From the NCBI GenBank assembly GCA_015501055.1, contig JADNYV010000209.1, positions 1 to 62,560 on the forward strand: DNA of 62,560 nt, in the 5' to 3' direction. The notes beneath the pieces are model-generated. The model worked only from the letters and a program-made list of their open reading frames with translations. It searched no databases and had not been told where the DNA came from. The stretch is from Mucidula mucida. Taxonomy: Eukaryota; Basidiomycota; Agaricomycetes; Agaricales; Physalacriaceae. The translations under genes were made by a program, and so were the position numbers. This document shows, in pieces, positions 9,465 to 21,108 of this stretch. Position 1 is the stretch's first letter. The number at the start of each line of letters is the position of its first letter.

Positions 9465-10427
9465 TATCTGCTGTCGACAAAAACTCAGCAAATCTCATAG
9501 CCCATGTCCTGACTTATGTTTCATCCACAGGATCGCATTCGTACTCTACGGCGGTCATCATGTCGGAACTTATTGTGCGCGATTGGCTCCAGGAGTTCGC
9601 CTCTCGACTCACTCGTCTCGCACAGTCGACGAACCTGCGGGTTGATAGGATACCAGGAGCAATCCGTCCAGGTTATACATATCTGGCAGGAGCCTATGTT
9701 GATGCATTCTTCGCCCTCTCCGCGACGCCATCCTCGCCAATATACACCGAAACCTTGGCATACATCAGTAAGCCGGAAAACTTGAATGCGTTGTGTACGC
9801 TTCTCTTCCTTTCCGATGTCGAAATGCAGCCTAAAGTCTGGAGGCTGGCACATATCGTTCAGTGCGACCACTGGGCAGTCTGCTTACAGAAGCTGACTGA
9901 CTTTGTCACCACGGCCGCAGCCAAATTTGACCATGAGGAGCTTACCATCCTTCGAATATCGGAACTTCGTTTGAACAGAAGTGTGTACTACAGGCCATTC
10001 AGTGATCTCTCTGTGTTGGTGAGGATGCTTGCGGAGAACATTCACGATAAGCTCTACGTGCCACCGCTATTCATGAAACCCGATGCGCTGGTAAGTGATT
10101 GGACTCCCGAGATACAATGAGCTCACCAATTTTAGACGTCCGATACCGAGCAATCATCGCAAAGCGGTATTTCCAAGTGTTCGTATTGGCAGAGAGTGCT
10201 TCGCCGAGCACCACCTCAGTCCGAGACTTCACCGGAGACCGGTCAGAGAGCATCGTTAGAATGGTCCAAGAATGTTGCGCCATTCATGAACATTCTCCCG
10301 AACCTTTGAGCTGAGTTGTGACGAGCGAGCATGAATCACGACGAGTCGTTGACGAGTTCGCTATATCGTTCGAGGAGCATCCTGAGTTCATAGTCCGGAT
10401 CTAAACATCAGACACGAACGCAATGAC

Positions 10428-10649
10428 ATGTCATCTTTTCGTCGTTGCATGCTGATATCACGTAGAGCGCTCTTAGCGGCGGCTATTAAAGCGAAATCTC
10501 ATAAGAGAGCAGCGGGAGCTGAGAACACAACTCAGACTGCCTACAGCGCAGATGCGTTCCGAAACTTGGTGAAGAGCGCGGTGAAGACGTCTCGGGACAA
10601 TGACGCTGCTTTGAAGGCCCTTCTCGCCATTCTCCTTCCGCCATCTTAG
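10428..10649 (+). CDS. Unassigned 73-residue ORF
   Basis: ATG-started frame, MSSFRRCMLISRRALLAA to LLAILLPPS, Ala/Lys-rich with a coding-like composition. It lies between genes B and C. I recognise no family. It could be an extra exon or a remnant. Confidence 0.2.
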   Translation: MSSFRRCMLISRRALLAAAIKAKSHKRAAGAENTTQTAYSADAFRNLVKSAVKTSRDNDAALKALLAILLPPS

Positions 10650-10946
10650 CACGCCCAGTTGTTTCATCAGTTGATCATGACGGGATCTTTTCTGTGGCGT
10701 CTTACAGTTCACCTTGCTTCATAAGTGATTAATTACTTATTCTATGACTTAATAATAAGTATTTATTTAACTTGACCACTTCTGCACAGTTGTGCCCCTG
10801 GATTGTAGACATCCTTTCCTTTTGTTTTCATGTTCGATCCGTGTCGTCGGACGTTGAGAGGTGTCTCGAACAACAAGAGCTAGCTTTACTCTGCATCCAA
10901 TTGTCTTTTTTGACCATATACGGATGGTGTGGGCACAGTCGGGATG

Positions 10947-10952
10947 TATAAG
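10947..10952 (+). promoter_or_regulatory. Possible TATA box of gene C
   Basis: TATAAG 47 nt upstream of the proposed start codon, which itself has a good context (CCACCATGTC). Confidence 0.3.
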
Positions 10953-10993
10953 GGTAATGTTGATGTTAGCTGTCTCGACCTTCTTTCCCCACC

Positions 10994-13900
10994 ATGTCTC
11001 ACGAGCCACCTGTGAACGCACAGCGGAGCGACGAGGAGCATATTCCCGTCTTGTCCCCCTGTCGCCGCTGCGAAAGCATTAAGCTCATTGCCAACCAACC
11101 GGACAATTTCGACTCCGAGACCTCCACTATCCTGAACATTGTGCTTTCCGAAAATACGGAGCCGTCTCCCATCCTCGAACATTTTGCTACCCGTCGTTAC
11201 TCTCATACTAAGCTAGTAAGGGAAAAACAGGCCAACCAGCCAACTCCCAACGGTGCGTATATGTCTACGTCGATATGCCCAATACCGTGTTTACGATTCT
11301 GTAGATCCTTTCGACTACGAACAGAAGTACCCGCCTGATGAGGAAAACAAGGAGATGTCCGAGACAGGACGGGTATTCAAGACGTACATGGACGAGTGTA
11401 CGAAGTATGACTTTAACATGGTCGAAAACTGGAGAGACGGTCTTGACATGCTGCTCGTATTTGTAAGGCTTATTACGCATCACCATGTCCAACACTGATG
11501 CACCGAAGGCGGCCTTGTTCTCAGCTGTTGTGACTACTTTTGTTGTTCAAACTTGTCAAGATCTTCGCGTGGACTACTCGAAAGTTACAGCCACGTTAAT
11601 GCTTCGGACGATGGATGTCCAGATCGCTATTGCTCAGGGTAAATCTAGCGAGGACCTTCCCCCCAACTCCGATCCTGCAGCTTCATACCGACCGCAGACT
11701 CTCGATCTTTGGGTCAACGGGCTTTGGTTTACGAGCCTGGGGCTCAGCCTTACAACGGCGCTCATCACGGTCCTGACGAAGCAATGGATCGTCCAATACA
11801 TGTCTATATCATCCGGAACTCCGCGCTACAGGACACGTATTCGTCAGTTCAGATTCGCCAGTTTCCAGAAGTGGCATATACCGCTCATGATCGGTCTTCT
11901 CCCCGTACTTATGCATATGTCGCTTGCTGTGTTCTGCATCGGGCTGGTCCTCTACCTCTACTCTCTCAGTGGCATGATTGCTGCTGTACTAGGCATGATT
12001 GCTGGTCTCGCGTTCTCCGTATATTTCTCGACGAACTTTCTTCCTCTGTTCTACGCCGATTGCCCGTATAAAACTCCCCTCTCACATTATATCTACGCCG
12101 TGGTCGGGTGTGTGCGCCGGCGATTTTGCCAGAAACGGAATGATCCTCAGTCTTTGAAGGACGTCGAGGGTGCTGCGGTGTCGCGTAAAGCGGATAATCT
12201 CGATGCATTCGCTGTCTCGTGGCTACACAATACATCTTCGAATGAAACCGTGCAGAGCATCGCTGTGCAAGCTCTGGCGAGCCTGCCATTGGAATGTATC
12301 AGCATCATTACCGGTCCTAATGGTATAGCAGCACCAGTAACGGATTCCCATGCGATTCTGGCGTTTGATCTCTCTAAGGAGTTGGAGGAAACGCGGCCAG
12401 CCGTTATCCGCGCCATACGAGCCCATCATCAGTACAATCAACCTCTTGATCGCTTGGAGCGCTTTCAACGCGCAGCCATGCGTTTTGGCAAGTTCGTAAT
12501 GCTTAACGATAAGCCGGACAAGTATGCCTTCGTCTACAATAAATCGCCGATTATTGCCATGAAAGTGATGGTTGAGAATCTCCTTGGTCTCGATGATGCG
12601 AAAGCAACGTTTGATGTTGTGTTCTGGGGCAAGGTTTTTGAAGCGGCACTTCGTTCTGGTCTGAGCTTCTTAGACATAGCTTCCACCCACGGTGACGGGG
12701 CTCCATCTCGGGTATGGAGCGCGCTTCTTGCATGTGCCGTGCGAGATCACGACTGTAAACTCTCGAATTGCGATGGCAAGGACGAAAACCTTTTCACATA
12801 CTCCCTCGGACCCGAAAGCATTCCACTTGCCATTCATCGTTACGACCTCGAGAAGAACGGCACATCGCGCAAGCTCTCCGATGCTTTGTCGATCAATATG
12901 CGATCGTCATTTGTGAGCTGGGTCCTTCACGTTTGTTTCCCCAATATCTCAGGCACCATGACACACCTGCCCAAAGACATTGTCCTCGTGCTTACTATGC
13001 TGCAGACTCGCTCCATCCAACACACATCTTCTCCACTTGGAACCACACCGGGGAAGTCTCTATTTCGACAGGTGTTAGAGACCGTCGAAGAATATGTAGA
13101 TCATGCTGGAGATTTTCCTCACCATCAGGAAGTTAACAGCACCGCTCTCGCTGCGCTGAAAGGTGTAGTCGAGTCTGAAGCTTTTGGTACTAGCACCGTC
13201 ATGGCTCTCTCCGATGAAGTGTATGCTGTTCATATCCTGTTCCGAGGCTTGAACCGTCGTTTCGAGTTGTCAGATCGTGATCCCTCCTGGCTGACGCCAG
13301 CCCTATTCCAGAAGATCTGGCGCGTAGTATCCGTATCGCATGAATCTGGAACGGTCGACGACAGTTGGGAAGTGGTCGCCCATGTCTTCACTTATGTCTC
13401 ACATTTCGACACCCATCTTTTTGCGACTGAAGAGGTGTACACTTACTTGGTCAATCAGAATTGGCTGGACGATATTAGCAACAAGTTTGTTCGTCTTTCC
13501 AAGTCGGCCACCCCAGCGGTAGACGGACTCCCGTATCAATGGTGCCCAGGTTATATGTATGTCGCAGGGACCTACGTCGATGTTTTATACACGCACGCAG
13601 CCACTGCTTCGAAAGTACTTGACAACGCAAGGGAATACGCTAAAACGCCTGCTCATCTGTCGACACTCAGCAAGATACTCCTTCTCGCCGATTGCGCCAC
13701 ACAAGACAAGTTATGGCATCTTGCAAAGGTGGTTCGAGCCGGCAGTAGCTGCTGGTCGAAGTGCATCGAAGATTTGACGGACCTCATTACCTGCCCAGCG
13801 GCTGAAAGCGAGTATGCTCATGTCTGCGGTTCGGTATTCATGGACGTTCATGGGAACAGGAACATCGTCTTTCATCCATTCAAGGAGTTGTCATCTTTGA

Positions 13901-14119
13901 TCGCGACATTCACGACGGATATGACGCGATGTCAATATACGCCTCCGACATATGCTAAACCAGAGAATCTGAAAAGTCAGGTATGTTCTAAGCACCCGGT
14001 CATTGAAAATTCTCTGAGCTTCTCAATAGCCACTTGCTTCGAATGCTCAAGTTGCTGGCGATTTTTGGACACACTGCTTGGCCATACTTTGCCGTGTCTC
14101 ACGCACAATGGGGTTGTGA
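10994..14119 (+). CDS. DUF6535 protein C, intact
   Basis: Apparently intact four-exon gene: 10994-11252, 11305-11462, 11509-13980 and 14030-14119, with introns of 52, 46 and 49 bp, all GT-AG, giving 992 residues. The start is chosen for its Kozak-like context and matching phase. The N-terminus (about 1-86) is hydrophilic. The DUF6535 domain starts at DPFDYEQKYPPD (about 87) and holds a helix at about 205-231 (LWVNGLWFTSLGLSL) and two or more membrane helices at about 264-320. The long C-terminal part looks helical, with short repeat-like stretches such as ETVQSIAVQALASLP, and may be a solenoid (inference). Without the last splice the frame runs on to 14220. Function of the family is not known. 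A, B and D are broken paralogues. Confidence 0.85.
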
Positions 14120-14451
14120 TATGTAGTTATTATGATTTTCTTTTCTCTTGCATGGACAGTAGTCTGCGCTCGGCTCCGTACAAGCATACCAAGTTAGTTG
14201 ATGAGTTCAGTGCTTATTAAATTCAACTTATACTTCAAATCTCATCTTGCGGAGCTCGAGCGAAAACCCGACTCATCTGTGTTTCGACTTCGTTCATCTA
14301 CACTCACTACAGAGAACTGGAGAAATGCATATCATACATTGGAGCAAGCTGGGGCTAATAGTTGTACAAGAAAAGGTCTGCACTCATTCGTAGCGTACAT
14401 TGAGATCTCGTTACTAAGTCTTGGGAAATCCATCGACTGGTCATTCTGGTT
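14120..14451. other. Intergenic between convergent genes C and D
   Basis: Short non-coding gap holding the 3' ends of two convergent DUF6535 genes. I see no other feature. Confidence 0.5.
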
Positions 14452-16456
14452 TCAAGGATTGGAAATCAGCGGCTCGTGCCGAAGCAGTTTCCGCCAGCGC
14501 TTGTAGAAACTGCATCTAGTCGGAGACGACTGCGATTCGGTAGCCTATGATAGAGATAGATTAGCAAGCATTTTCAGCCTAGAACGAAAACACATACTTG
14601 ATGCTCCAGGTCTGCGTAAATTGGGGGTGAGAAATGGTCGCGCGCTTGATCCCTTGCAAAGGTCGTGATCAAAGAAGGGAGCTCCTGGAGTGGTCGATAC
14701 GGCAAGAGCCTCTTTCCATAGATATCCCAACCAGCAAAGCCGCGGACGTGGTCATACGCGTCTTTCATGCCTTCGCAGGCTACAAGCTGAGAAAGGGCCT
14801 CTATGCATTCCGACCAGCAGTCGCTTCTAATCCATTTGGCTAGATCCCACAAGTTCTGCTGCTTCTCGGCATCAGCGACCAAGAAGATCTTGCATATCGC
14901 AGCCAAATGATGCGGATCCTCCAAGTAGACCTTGGCGTCTGTAAACACCGGCGACGTGTTAGCATACATGGCTATAATTTTGACGTAGGCCGTCGCGATA
15001 ACAATGTAGCCTGTACACCAGAAACTAGGGATCTTGTCGTTTTGAGGCGTTACCGAATTGGCGAGACGAATGAACCGAGCACCAATGTCGTCTAACCAGT
15101 TGTGGCATACTAAATAGGCACAGATCGTTTCCGTGTGAGCAGAAAGCGTCGCAAAATGCGACACGTAGGCGAAGATATTGGCCACTAGTTCCCAGCCGTT
15201 ATGAGTTGCACCAGTCTCGAGTGATGCTGTGGCAACGTGCCAGAGCTTCTCGAAGAGCGCAACGGTAAGCCAAGAGGGATCGCGCTCGAAGAACCCTAAC
15301 CGACGATTGAGCCCCCTGAAAAGACATTCCGAAGCCAACGCTTCATCAGCGAGAGTCATAAGAGTACTGGAACCGAAGCTTTCAGAGGTAACAAGGACTT
15401 GAAGGGCACAGATCGCTGCACGATCAACATCTGGGTGGTTGCTGCTCGGCCCGCGGGCAATCATGTACTCTTTCACAGTCTCTAGCACCTTTCGAAACAG
15501 ACGGTCAATCTCAACAGTATCGCAGAGAGAGGAGGTCGCCTGGACAGATGGTGTTTGCAGCAATGTAAGGACAACAAGAATGTCGTCGGGGATATGCTGG
15601 GTATAGTTCTGAGGAGACCGCGTAACATGGGGGAAACCAACGTGAAGCTACTCTCCAAGGGTAGACTCCCTAACGACTGTAGGGCAATACTTTGCACGGA
15701 GGCACTGGAAGATGTATTATGTAGCCAGCAGAAGGATAGTGCGTCTAAGTTTTCCGCTTCTTGTAAAACAGCTGTGCGCTCGTGATCCTTCAACGAACGA
15801 GATATTGTCAACGAAGAAACGCCCCGTAAAGAGTGTACGCGGCGCCGCACCCAACTAACCAGTCGGAAGGAATACAACGCCAATGGCGTCTTGTACGGGC
15901 AATTCGCATAAAATAGGGGAAGAACATTGCTGACAAAATACGCCAAAGCCCCGAGACCAGTCATGGATCCTAGAGCTGCAGCCATATACCGGCTCAAAGC
16001 ACAAACAAAGATGATGAGGCCGGCGAAGAACACACCGAGGGCGACGTGCATGATAACGGGAAGTAAACCGATGATGAGCGGCACATGCCACTGTTCGAGT
16101 CCAATGAGGCGAAAGTGGCGGACACGAGATCGGTCGCACGGGGTTCCCGATGGCAAGACCATGTACTCGTTAATCCACTGTTTGGTCAAGACCGCGATGA
16201 GTGTGGTCGTCAAGCTCACAACGAGACTGGTGAACCAGAGGCCATTAACCCACAGATCGACTGATTGAGCTTTGAACGAAATGGAAGAATCTTTATCTTG
16301 CGCGAGTTTATCGGTGAGGGCGCCCTGTGAAATGGCGACCTCCACGTTGATCACACAGGTGGCAGACTCGCGGCAAGTCAGATCGACTTGCCGAACAAGC
16401 AAGTGCTGGAGCAAGTCGTCTGACACGCGGCGAAGGCTTGCCTGAATAGGACGCAT
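14452..16456 (-). pseudogene. DUF6535 paralogue D, 5'-truncated with internal deletion
   Basis: Minus-strand DUF6535 relic. The segment 16456-15660 has LWVNGLWFTSLVVSLTTTLI, WHVPLIIGLLPVIMH and the LHNTSSSASVQSIALQSLGSLPLE block. Homology then jumps directly to LHVGFPHVT, which in C lies some 210 codons further on. The join changes frame and places a stop at the junction. The second frame (about 15645-14598) continues collinear with C: LLQTPSVQATSS, CLFRGLNRRLGF, DPSWLTVALFEKLW. A 53-bp intron (14597-14545) and a last exon ending HEPLISNP remain recognisable. Exons 1-2 and the start of exon 3 are missing: sequence beyond 16456 turns AT-rich. Confidence 0.82.
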
Positions 16457-16881
16457 TCGGGTTTGGAATATTTAATAAATATTGTTCAATCACAAGTCTA
16501 CATCAAAGTATTTACATTATTAATTCCTCATCCTGTGACCACCGTGTGATTGTGGTGTCATTCCTCCTTCTCGTTGTTCTCTCTGCCTTTGGATACGTTC
16601 CGGGGCTCATCAGCGTTGGCTTTGGAAACGGCACTCTTCCGGACGACTTGCGCAGCCATTGGATCCGTTCTGTGGCTTTTGGAAGGCATACTACACAATG
16701 TTAATGGAGCAGGGCGTTACACGCAGAGTAGGACACTACACGCTTACGCGGGAGGCGGGCAATTTGGGCGCATAACAAGGCAGCACTGTAATGAGGATGT
16801 AGCGGGACATGTGACGCCGCCGCTGGTGTACGTCTTGCACAACAATGCTGTTTGCAGAATGCTAGTGGTATAGTTGCTTTC
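16457..16881. other. Spacer between gene D and Gypsy-A copy 2
   Basis: AT-rich start, then mixed sequence. I see no gene or repeat. Confidence 0.4.
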
Positions 16882-17408
16882 TGTTATGAATCACCATATT
16901 TTCACATTTTTACATCTTATCATATCTTATCAGGGCTTGTCTTATCAACCAACGGACTGTTTCATTATCTGTTTCGTCACTGATCATACTCCTTTTCATT
17001 ACTGAAGCTGTACTCATGTTGGACGCATGTCCAACACATGGATGACATCATACATGCCGATACCTCATGGACTTCCTATTGTATACACACCACCGACACT
17101 CGTAGCACACATGGTTGTTTCAGTATTATTACTTACATGCAGTCACCACTCATATTTAATGGTTTCACGGACTAGTAGCATACAACACTGGGTCAAGGGC
17201 GTGGAGTTATCCCTAGCGGAAACACATATGGACAAGGAGTCCAAACACAGACTTACTAGTATATAAGCAGTAGTGTAGTATCATTGTACTTTAGTTCCAT
17301 CTCGTTTATACACCTGGCCTAGCCTAGTCTACGAACACAAACACTTCTTTTCCCTAAGTCTCTCTGTGGTACCTGGTTTAGTCACGTGGCTATAGTCAGT
17401 TGCTAACA
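16882..17408 (+). repeat. Gypsy-A copy 2 5' LTR
   Basis: 527 bp, TGTTATG to GCTAACA, with TATATAAG. It differs from the young LTRs at scattered sites, many of them CG to CA or TG. Confidence 0.92.
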
Positions 17409-18006
17409 GAAGATCAGAACTTCTTTCTACCACCTACCACACATCCCTGATCGTCGATCAGCACTTCACTGTTTGATCATTGCACGTTCCCCCATTCCCT
17501 TTCCTGTTTACAGATTGACGGATTCCTAATCCCAGTGCACGTCCGCATACATGTGTATTGGTCCCAGTAGCGCCGGCTAACAGTTAGAGATAACTGCCTC
17601 GGGTGCTGGAAGTAGCCGCTCTCACGAGAACGAACTTTTGGCAGTTGCACTTCAGTGGGCGCTGTTTACGGATCAACCCCCGTTCCCAGGAAAACTTTGG
17701 CTTACCTCACACCAGAGGGACGTTGGCTGAGCAATTGCAAACTTGTGACAAGCTCTTGGGCTCCGTAGATACATAGTCAGTAGTCGGTAAAATAGCGTAG
17801 ACAGTTACAATACCTACCTACTTTACTTACCTTACAATACACACCATCATTCACCACCCTACCAAGTCCTGGATTCTATTTCAGATCGAGGTGATTCCTC
17901 CTTATTCATCCAAACCTCTATTCCCTCACCCGTTTTATTCAAATCCGCATTACCCATATCCCCACTTTCACCCTTTCACTCTCCGATCTCATCACCCCGA
18001 TTCACC

Positions 18007-18920
18007 ATGTCCAACGAAGCACCCAAGCCCGCTCATCACGCTGATGACAAACCCAAAGGTTGATCCCTTGTCAACAAGCCTTATGACTACAACGGGGACA
18101 AGGCCAAGTATAAGAGTTGGTGGCAATCAATGTTCACATACATCCGCAACAAGAAGAACAACCTCACATCTGACTCCGAAAGGATCGATGTTGTTCTCTC
18201 CTACATCCAAGGAGATCACATTGATGCATGGGTCCAGAACTACACGGACCAGAACTTTAACGAGGAAGAAGAGGAATGGACAGTCTCTTGGACAGAGTTC
18301 AAGGAGCATTTGAAGGAGCAATTTGTGGATTCCAACCTCGCGCGAGATGCGCAAGACCAGATGAGCGGTTGCGCCAGGGGCAAGACACCGCTCAAGATTT
18401 TTTCCAGAAGTTCGAGGTTCTGCTCACTCAGGCAGAATATTCAAAGGATGACACATATGTTGTGCGACTTCTCGAGACCAACGTCAACGAGAAGATCATT
18501 GATCAGATCTATGGCAGCCGAGACGGGTTGCCAGAGAAGTACAAAGATTGGAAGGCACAGATCATTCAGATTAATCAGCTGTGGAGAAGGCGGACGGCAA
18601 GCAAGAGGTCTGGCATGCAGTCCCGGCCTCAAGCTTTGCAGGCGGCTACATCAAGAGCCAATCCTACAAATCCACCCCCAACACCAATCACACAACGAGA
18701 TGCCACCGGTGTTACCTATGGAGGAGCCGGCAGGCCGATGGACATTGACAACGCACATCGACGGGGACTTTGCTTCAGCTGTGGTGAACACGGCCACATC
18801 AGCAGGTTCTGTCCAAAGAAGGGTTGATCCCAGCAGATTCGGGGTCTATGGACCGATATGAATGACGAGGAAAAGAAGAAGTTGGCCAAAGAGTTGGGTT
18901 TTGCAAAGCTCCCGCAGTAG
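18007..18920 (+). pseudogene. gag: Gypsy-A copy 2 gag
   Basis: Relic of gag, starting MSNEAPKPAHH. A TGA at 18061-18063 stands where the young copies have CGA. After NLARDAQDQ the frame shifts near 18360. The zinc knuckle CFSCGEHGHISRFC survives in another frame, followed by a TGA where the others have CGA. The end KLPQ-TAG and the slippery signal GGGTTTT (18896-18902) with its stem-loop remain unchanged. It cannot make Gag. Confidence 0.88.
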
Positions 18921-18938
18921 ACGCAGTCCTGCCGGAGC

Positions 18939-19982
18939 AGTTGCCAAGGTGGCCGTCACCAATCTTGGCAAAACAAGTATCTTTTTGGGGCTAGATTGGC
19001 TACAATATCACAACCCCACGATCACGGAATCCACATTGACTTTTAATCGATGCGCAGACCGTTGCGGCTATCTACCCAAGTATGACTCGCCAGAAGATGA
19101 AGGAGAAGATGTAGAAGAGAAGCTGGAGGAGGGAGAGTAGTTGTTTTGGATGGACTGGGACAACTATCACAAAAGCGGTGAAAAGTTGAGATCACAACAG
19201 CCTTCATCCGCTGCTGCACCTTACATTGAGGAATTCTCCGATGTATTTAGCAAGGCAGACTTTGATAAGCTACCGGAGGAAAGACCTTGGGATCACACAA
19301 TAGAACTCACGCCTGGTTCTAAACCGGTTGACTGCAAGATCTATCCCCTTAGTCCATCCGAGCAGAAGGCATTAGATGAGTTCTTGGAGGAAAACATATG
19401 CATGGGACACATATGGCCATCAATCTCACCCATGCATCACCATCCTTCTTGGTCAAGAAGAAGGACGGAAGCCTTTGGCCCGTGTAGGATTATCGGAAAT
19501 TGAATGACATGACAATCAAAAACCGATACCCCTTACCGTTGATCCAAGAACTTATCGACAAGCTGAAGGGAGCGAAGTGTTTCACAAAGATGGATGTTCA
19601 ATGGGGTTACAATAACATCCAGATCAAAGAAGGTGATGAGTGGAAAGCGGTGTTTAGAACAAACTGAGGCCTGTTCGAGCCCTCAGTCATGTTCTTCAGA
19701 CTTACAAACTCGCCGGCAACTTTTCAATCGTTCATGAATCACATTCTGAAGGAGTTGATTGATGAAGAACATGTTATAGTATACTTAGACGATATACTTA
19801 TCTTTACGAACACTTTGGAAGAGCACAGACACATTGTACGAAAGGTATTAGAGATATTACAAGTAAATAAGTTGTATTTAAAACCCGAGAAATGTAGTTT
19901 TGAGGCACATACTGTAGATTACTTGGGAGTTATTGTTGGAGGAGGAGAAGTGAAGATGGAGCCGGCAAAAGTGGCCGTAGTG
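18939..19982 (+). pseudogene. pol: Gypsy-A copy 2 pol, 5' part
   Basis: After gag the sequence jumps from the pol linker straight to [18 protein letters not shown], so about 560 bp including the protease DSG triplet are deleted. It continues into the [32 protein letters not shown], a degraded fingers region and an RT core with [18 protein letters not shown] and YLDDILIF. Stops at 19138-19140 and near 19666 (CGA to TGA) break it. The frame ends where the LTR of copy 3 starts at 19983. It resumes at 26500. Confidence 0.88.
19978..19982 (+). repeat. Target site duplication of Gypsy-A copy 3 (left)
   Basis: TAGTG, repeated at 26500-26504. The uninterrupted sequence in other copies is GCCGTAGTGAAGG, with one TAGTG. 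Confidence 0.92.
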
Positions 19983-20511
19983 TGTTATGAATGACCATAT
20001 TTTCACACTTTCACATCTTATCATATCTTATCGGGGGCCTTGTCTTATCAACCAACGGACTGTTTCATCATCTGTTTCGTCACCGATCATACTCCTTTTC
20101 ATTACCGAAGCCGTACTCATGACGGACACACACCCAACACATGGATGACATCATACATGCCGATACCTCATGGACTCCCTATTGTATACACACCGCCGAC
20201 ACTCGTAGCACACATGGTCGTTTCAGTATTATTACTTACATGCAGTCACCACTCGTATTTAATGGTTTCACGGACTAGTAGCATACAACACTGGGTCAAG
20301 GGCGTGGAGCATCCCTAGTGGAAACGCGTATGGACAAGGAGCTTCAAACACAGACTTACTAGTATATAAGCAGTAGTGTAGTATCATTGTACTTTAGTTC
20401 CGATCTCGTTTATACACCTGGCCTAGCCTAGTCTTACGAACATGAACGCTTTCTTCCTTAGTTCTTGCTGTGGTACCTGGTTGAGTCTCGTGGCTTAGTC
20501 AGTCGCTAACA
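19983..20511 (+). repeat. Gypsy-A copy 3 5' LTR
   Basis: 529 bp. TATATAAG at 20363. The predicted transcript start and self-primer TAGTTCCGATCT lie at 20395-20406. I saw only about one substitution relative to the 3' LTR. Confidence 0.94.
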
Positions 20512-20513
20512 GA

Positions 20514-20525
20514 AGATCGGAACTA
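20514..20525 (+). promoter_or_regulatory. Self-primer binding site, copy 3
   Basis: AGATCGGAACTA, two bases after the LTR, is the exact reverse complement of 20395-20406 in the R region. No TGG-type tRNA site is present. Confidence 0.7.
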
Positions 20526-21108
20526 CTTTCTACCACCTACCACACATCCCTGATCGTCGATCAGCACTTCGCTGTTTGATCATCGCACATTCCCCATCCC
20601 CTTTCCTGTTTACAGATCGACGGAATCCTAATTCCAGCGCACGTCCGCATACGTGTGTATTGGTCCCAGTAGCGCCGGCTAACAGTTAGAGATAACTGCC
20701 TCGGGTGCTGGAAGTAGCCGCTCTCACGAGAACGAACTTTTGGCAGTTGCACTTCAGTGGGCGCTGTTTACGGGTCAACCCCCGTTCCCAGGAAAACTTC
20801 GGCTTACCTCACACCAGAGGGACGTCGGCTGGGCAATTGCGAACTTGTGACGAGCTCTTGGGCTCCGTAGATACGTAGTCAGTAGTCAGTAAAATAGCGT
20901 AGACAGTTACGATACCTACCTACTTTACTTACCTTACGATACACATCATCATTCCCCACCCTACCAAGTCCTGGATTCTATTTCAGATCTAGGCAATCCC
21001 TCCCTATTCATCCAAACCTCTATTCCCTCACCCGTTTCATCCAAATCCGCATCACCCATATCCCCACTTTCACCCTTTCAATCTCCGATCCCATCACCCC
21101 GATCCATC
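20526..21108 (+). other. Gypsy-A copy 3 untranslated leader
   Basis: Non-coding leader before gag, containing the conserved hairpin CAGTTA-GAGA-TAACTG and a pyrimidine-rich stretch before the gag start. Antisense ORFs here are shadows. Confidence 0.7.

Larger units (their letters stand above)
6071..10309 (+). pseudogene. DUF6535 paralogue B, split by three TIR elements
   Basis: A complete DUF6535 gene apart from three insertions. Exons: 6071-6260 (Ser-rich N-terminus), 6314-6471 (158 nt), 6516-10090 (interrupted) and 10136-10309 (ends MNILPNL, TGA). Introns of 53, 44 and 45 bp have GT-AG ends. Exon 3 shows VVTTFLVQTCQDL, LLVNELWFASLGLSLTTALI, KWHVPLIIGLLPVLMH, and later CLFRGLNRRYEF and FTKIWRVV, all shared with gene C. 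Insertions lie at 7653-7990, 8459-8979 and 9210-9464. Removing each with one copy of its target duplication keeps frame and gives 989 codons, against 992 in C, with no other stop seen. As it stands it stops at 7665-7667. Membrane protein of unknown role. Confidence 0.85.
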
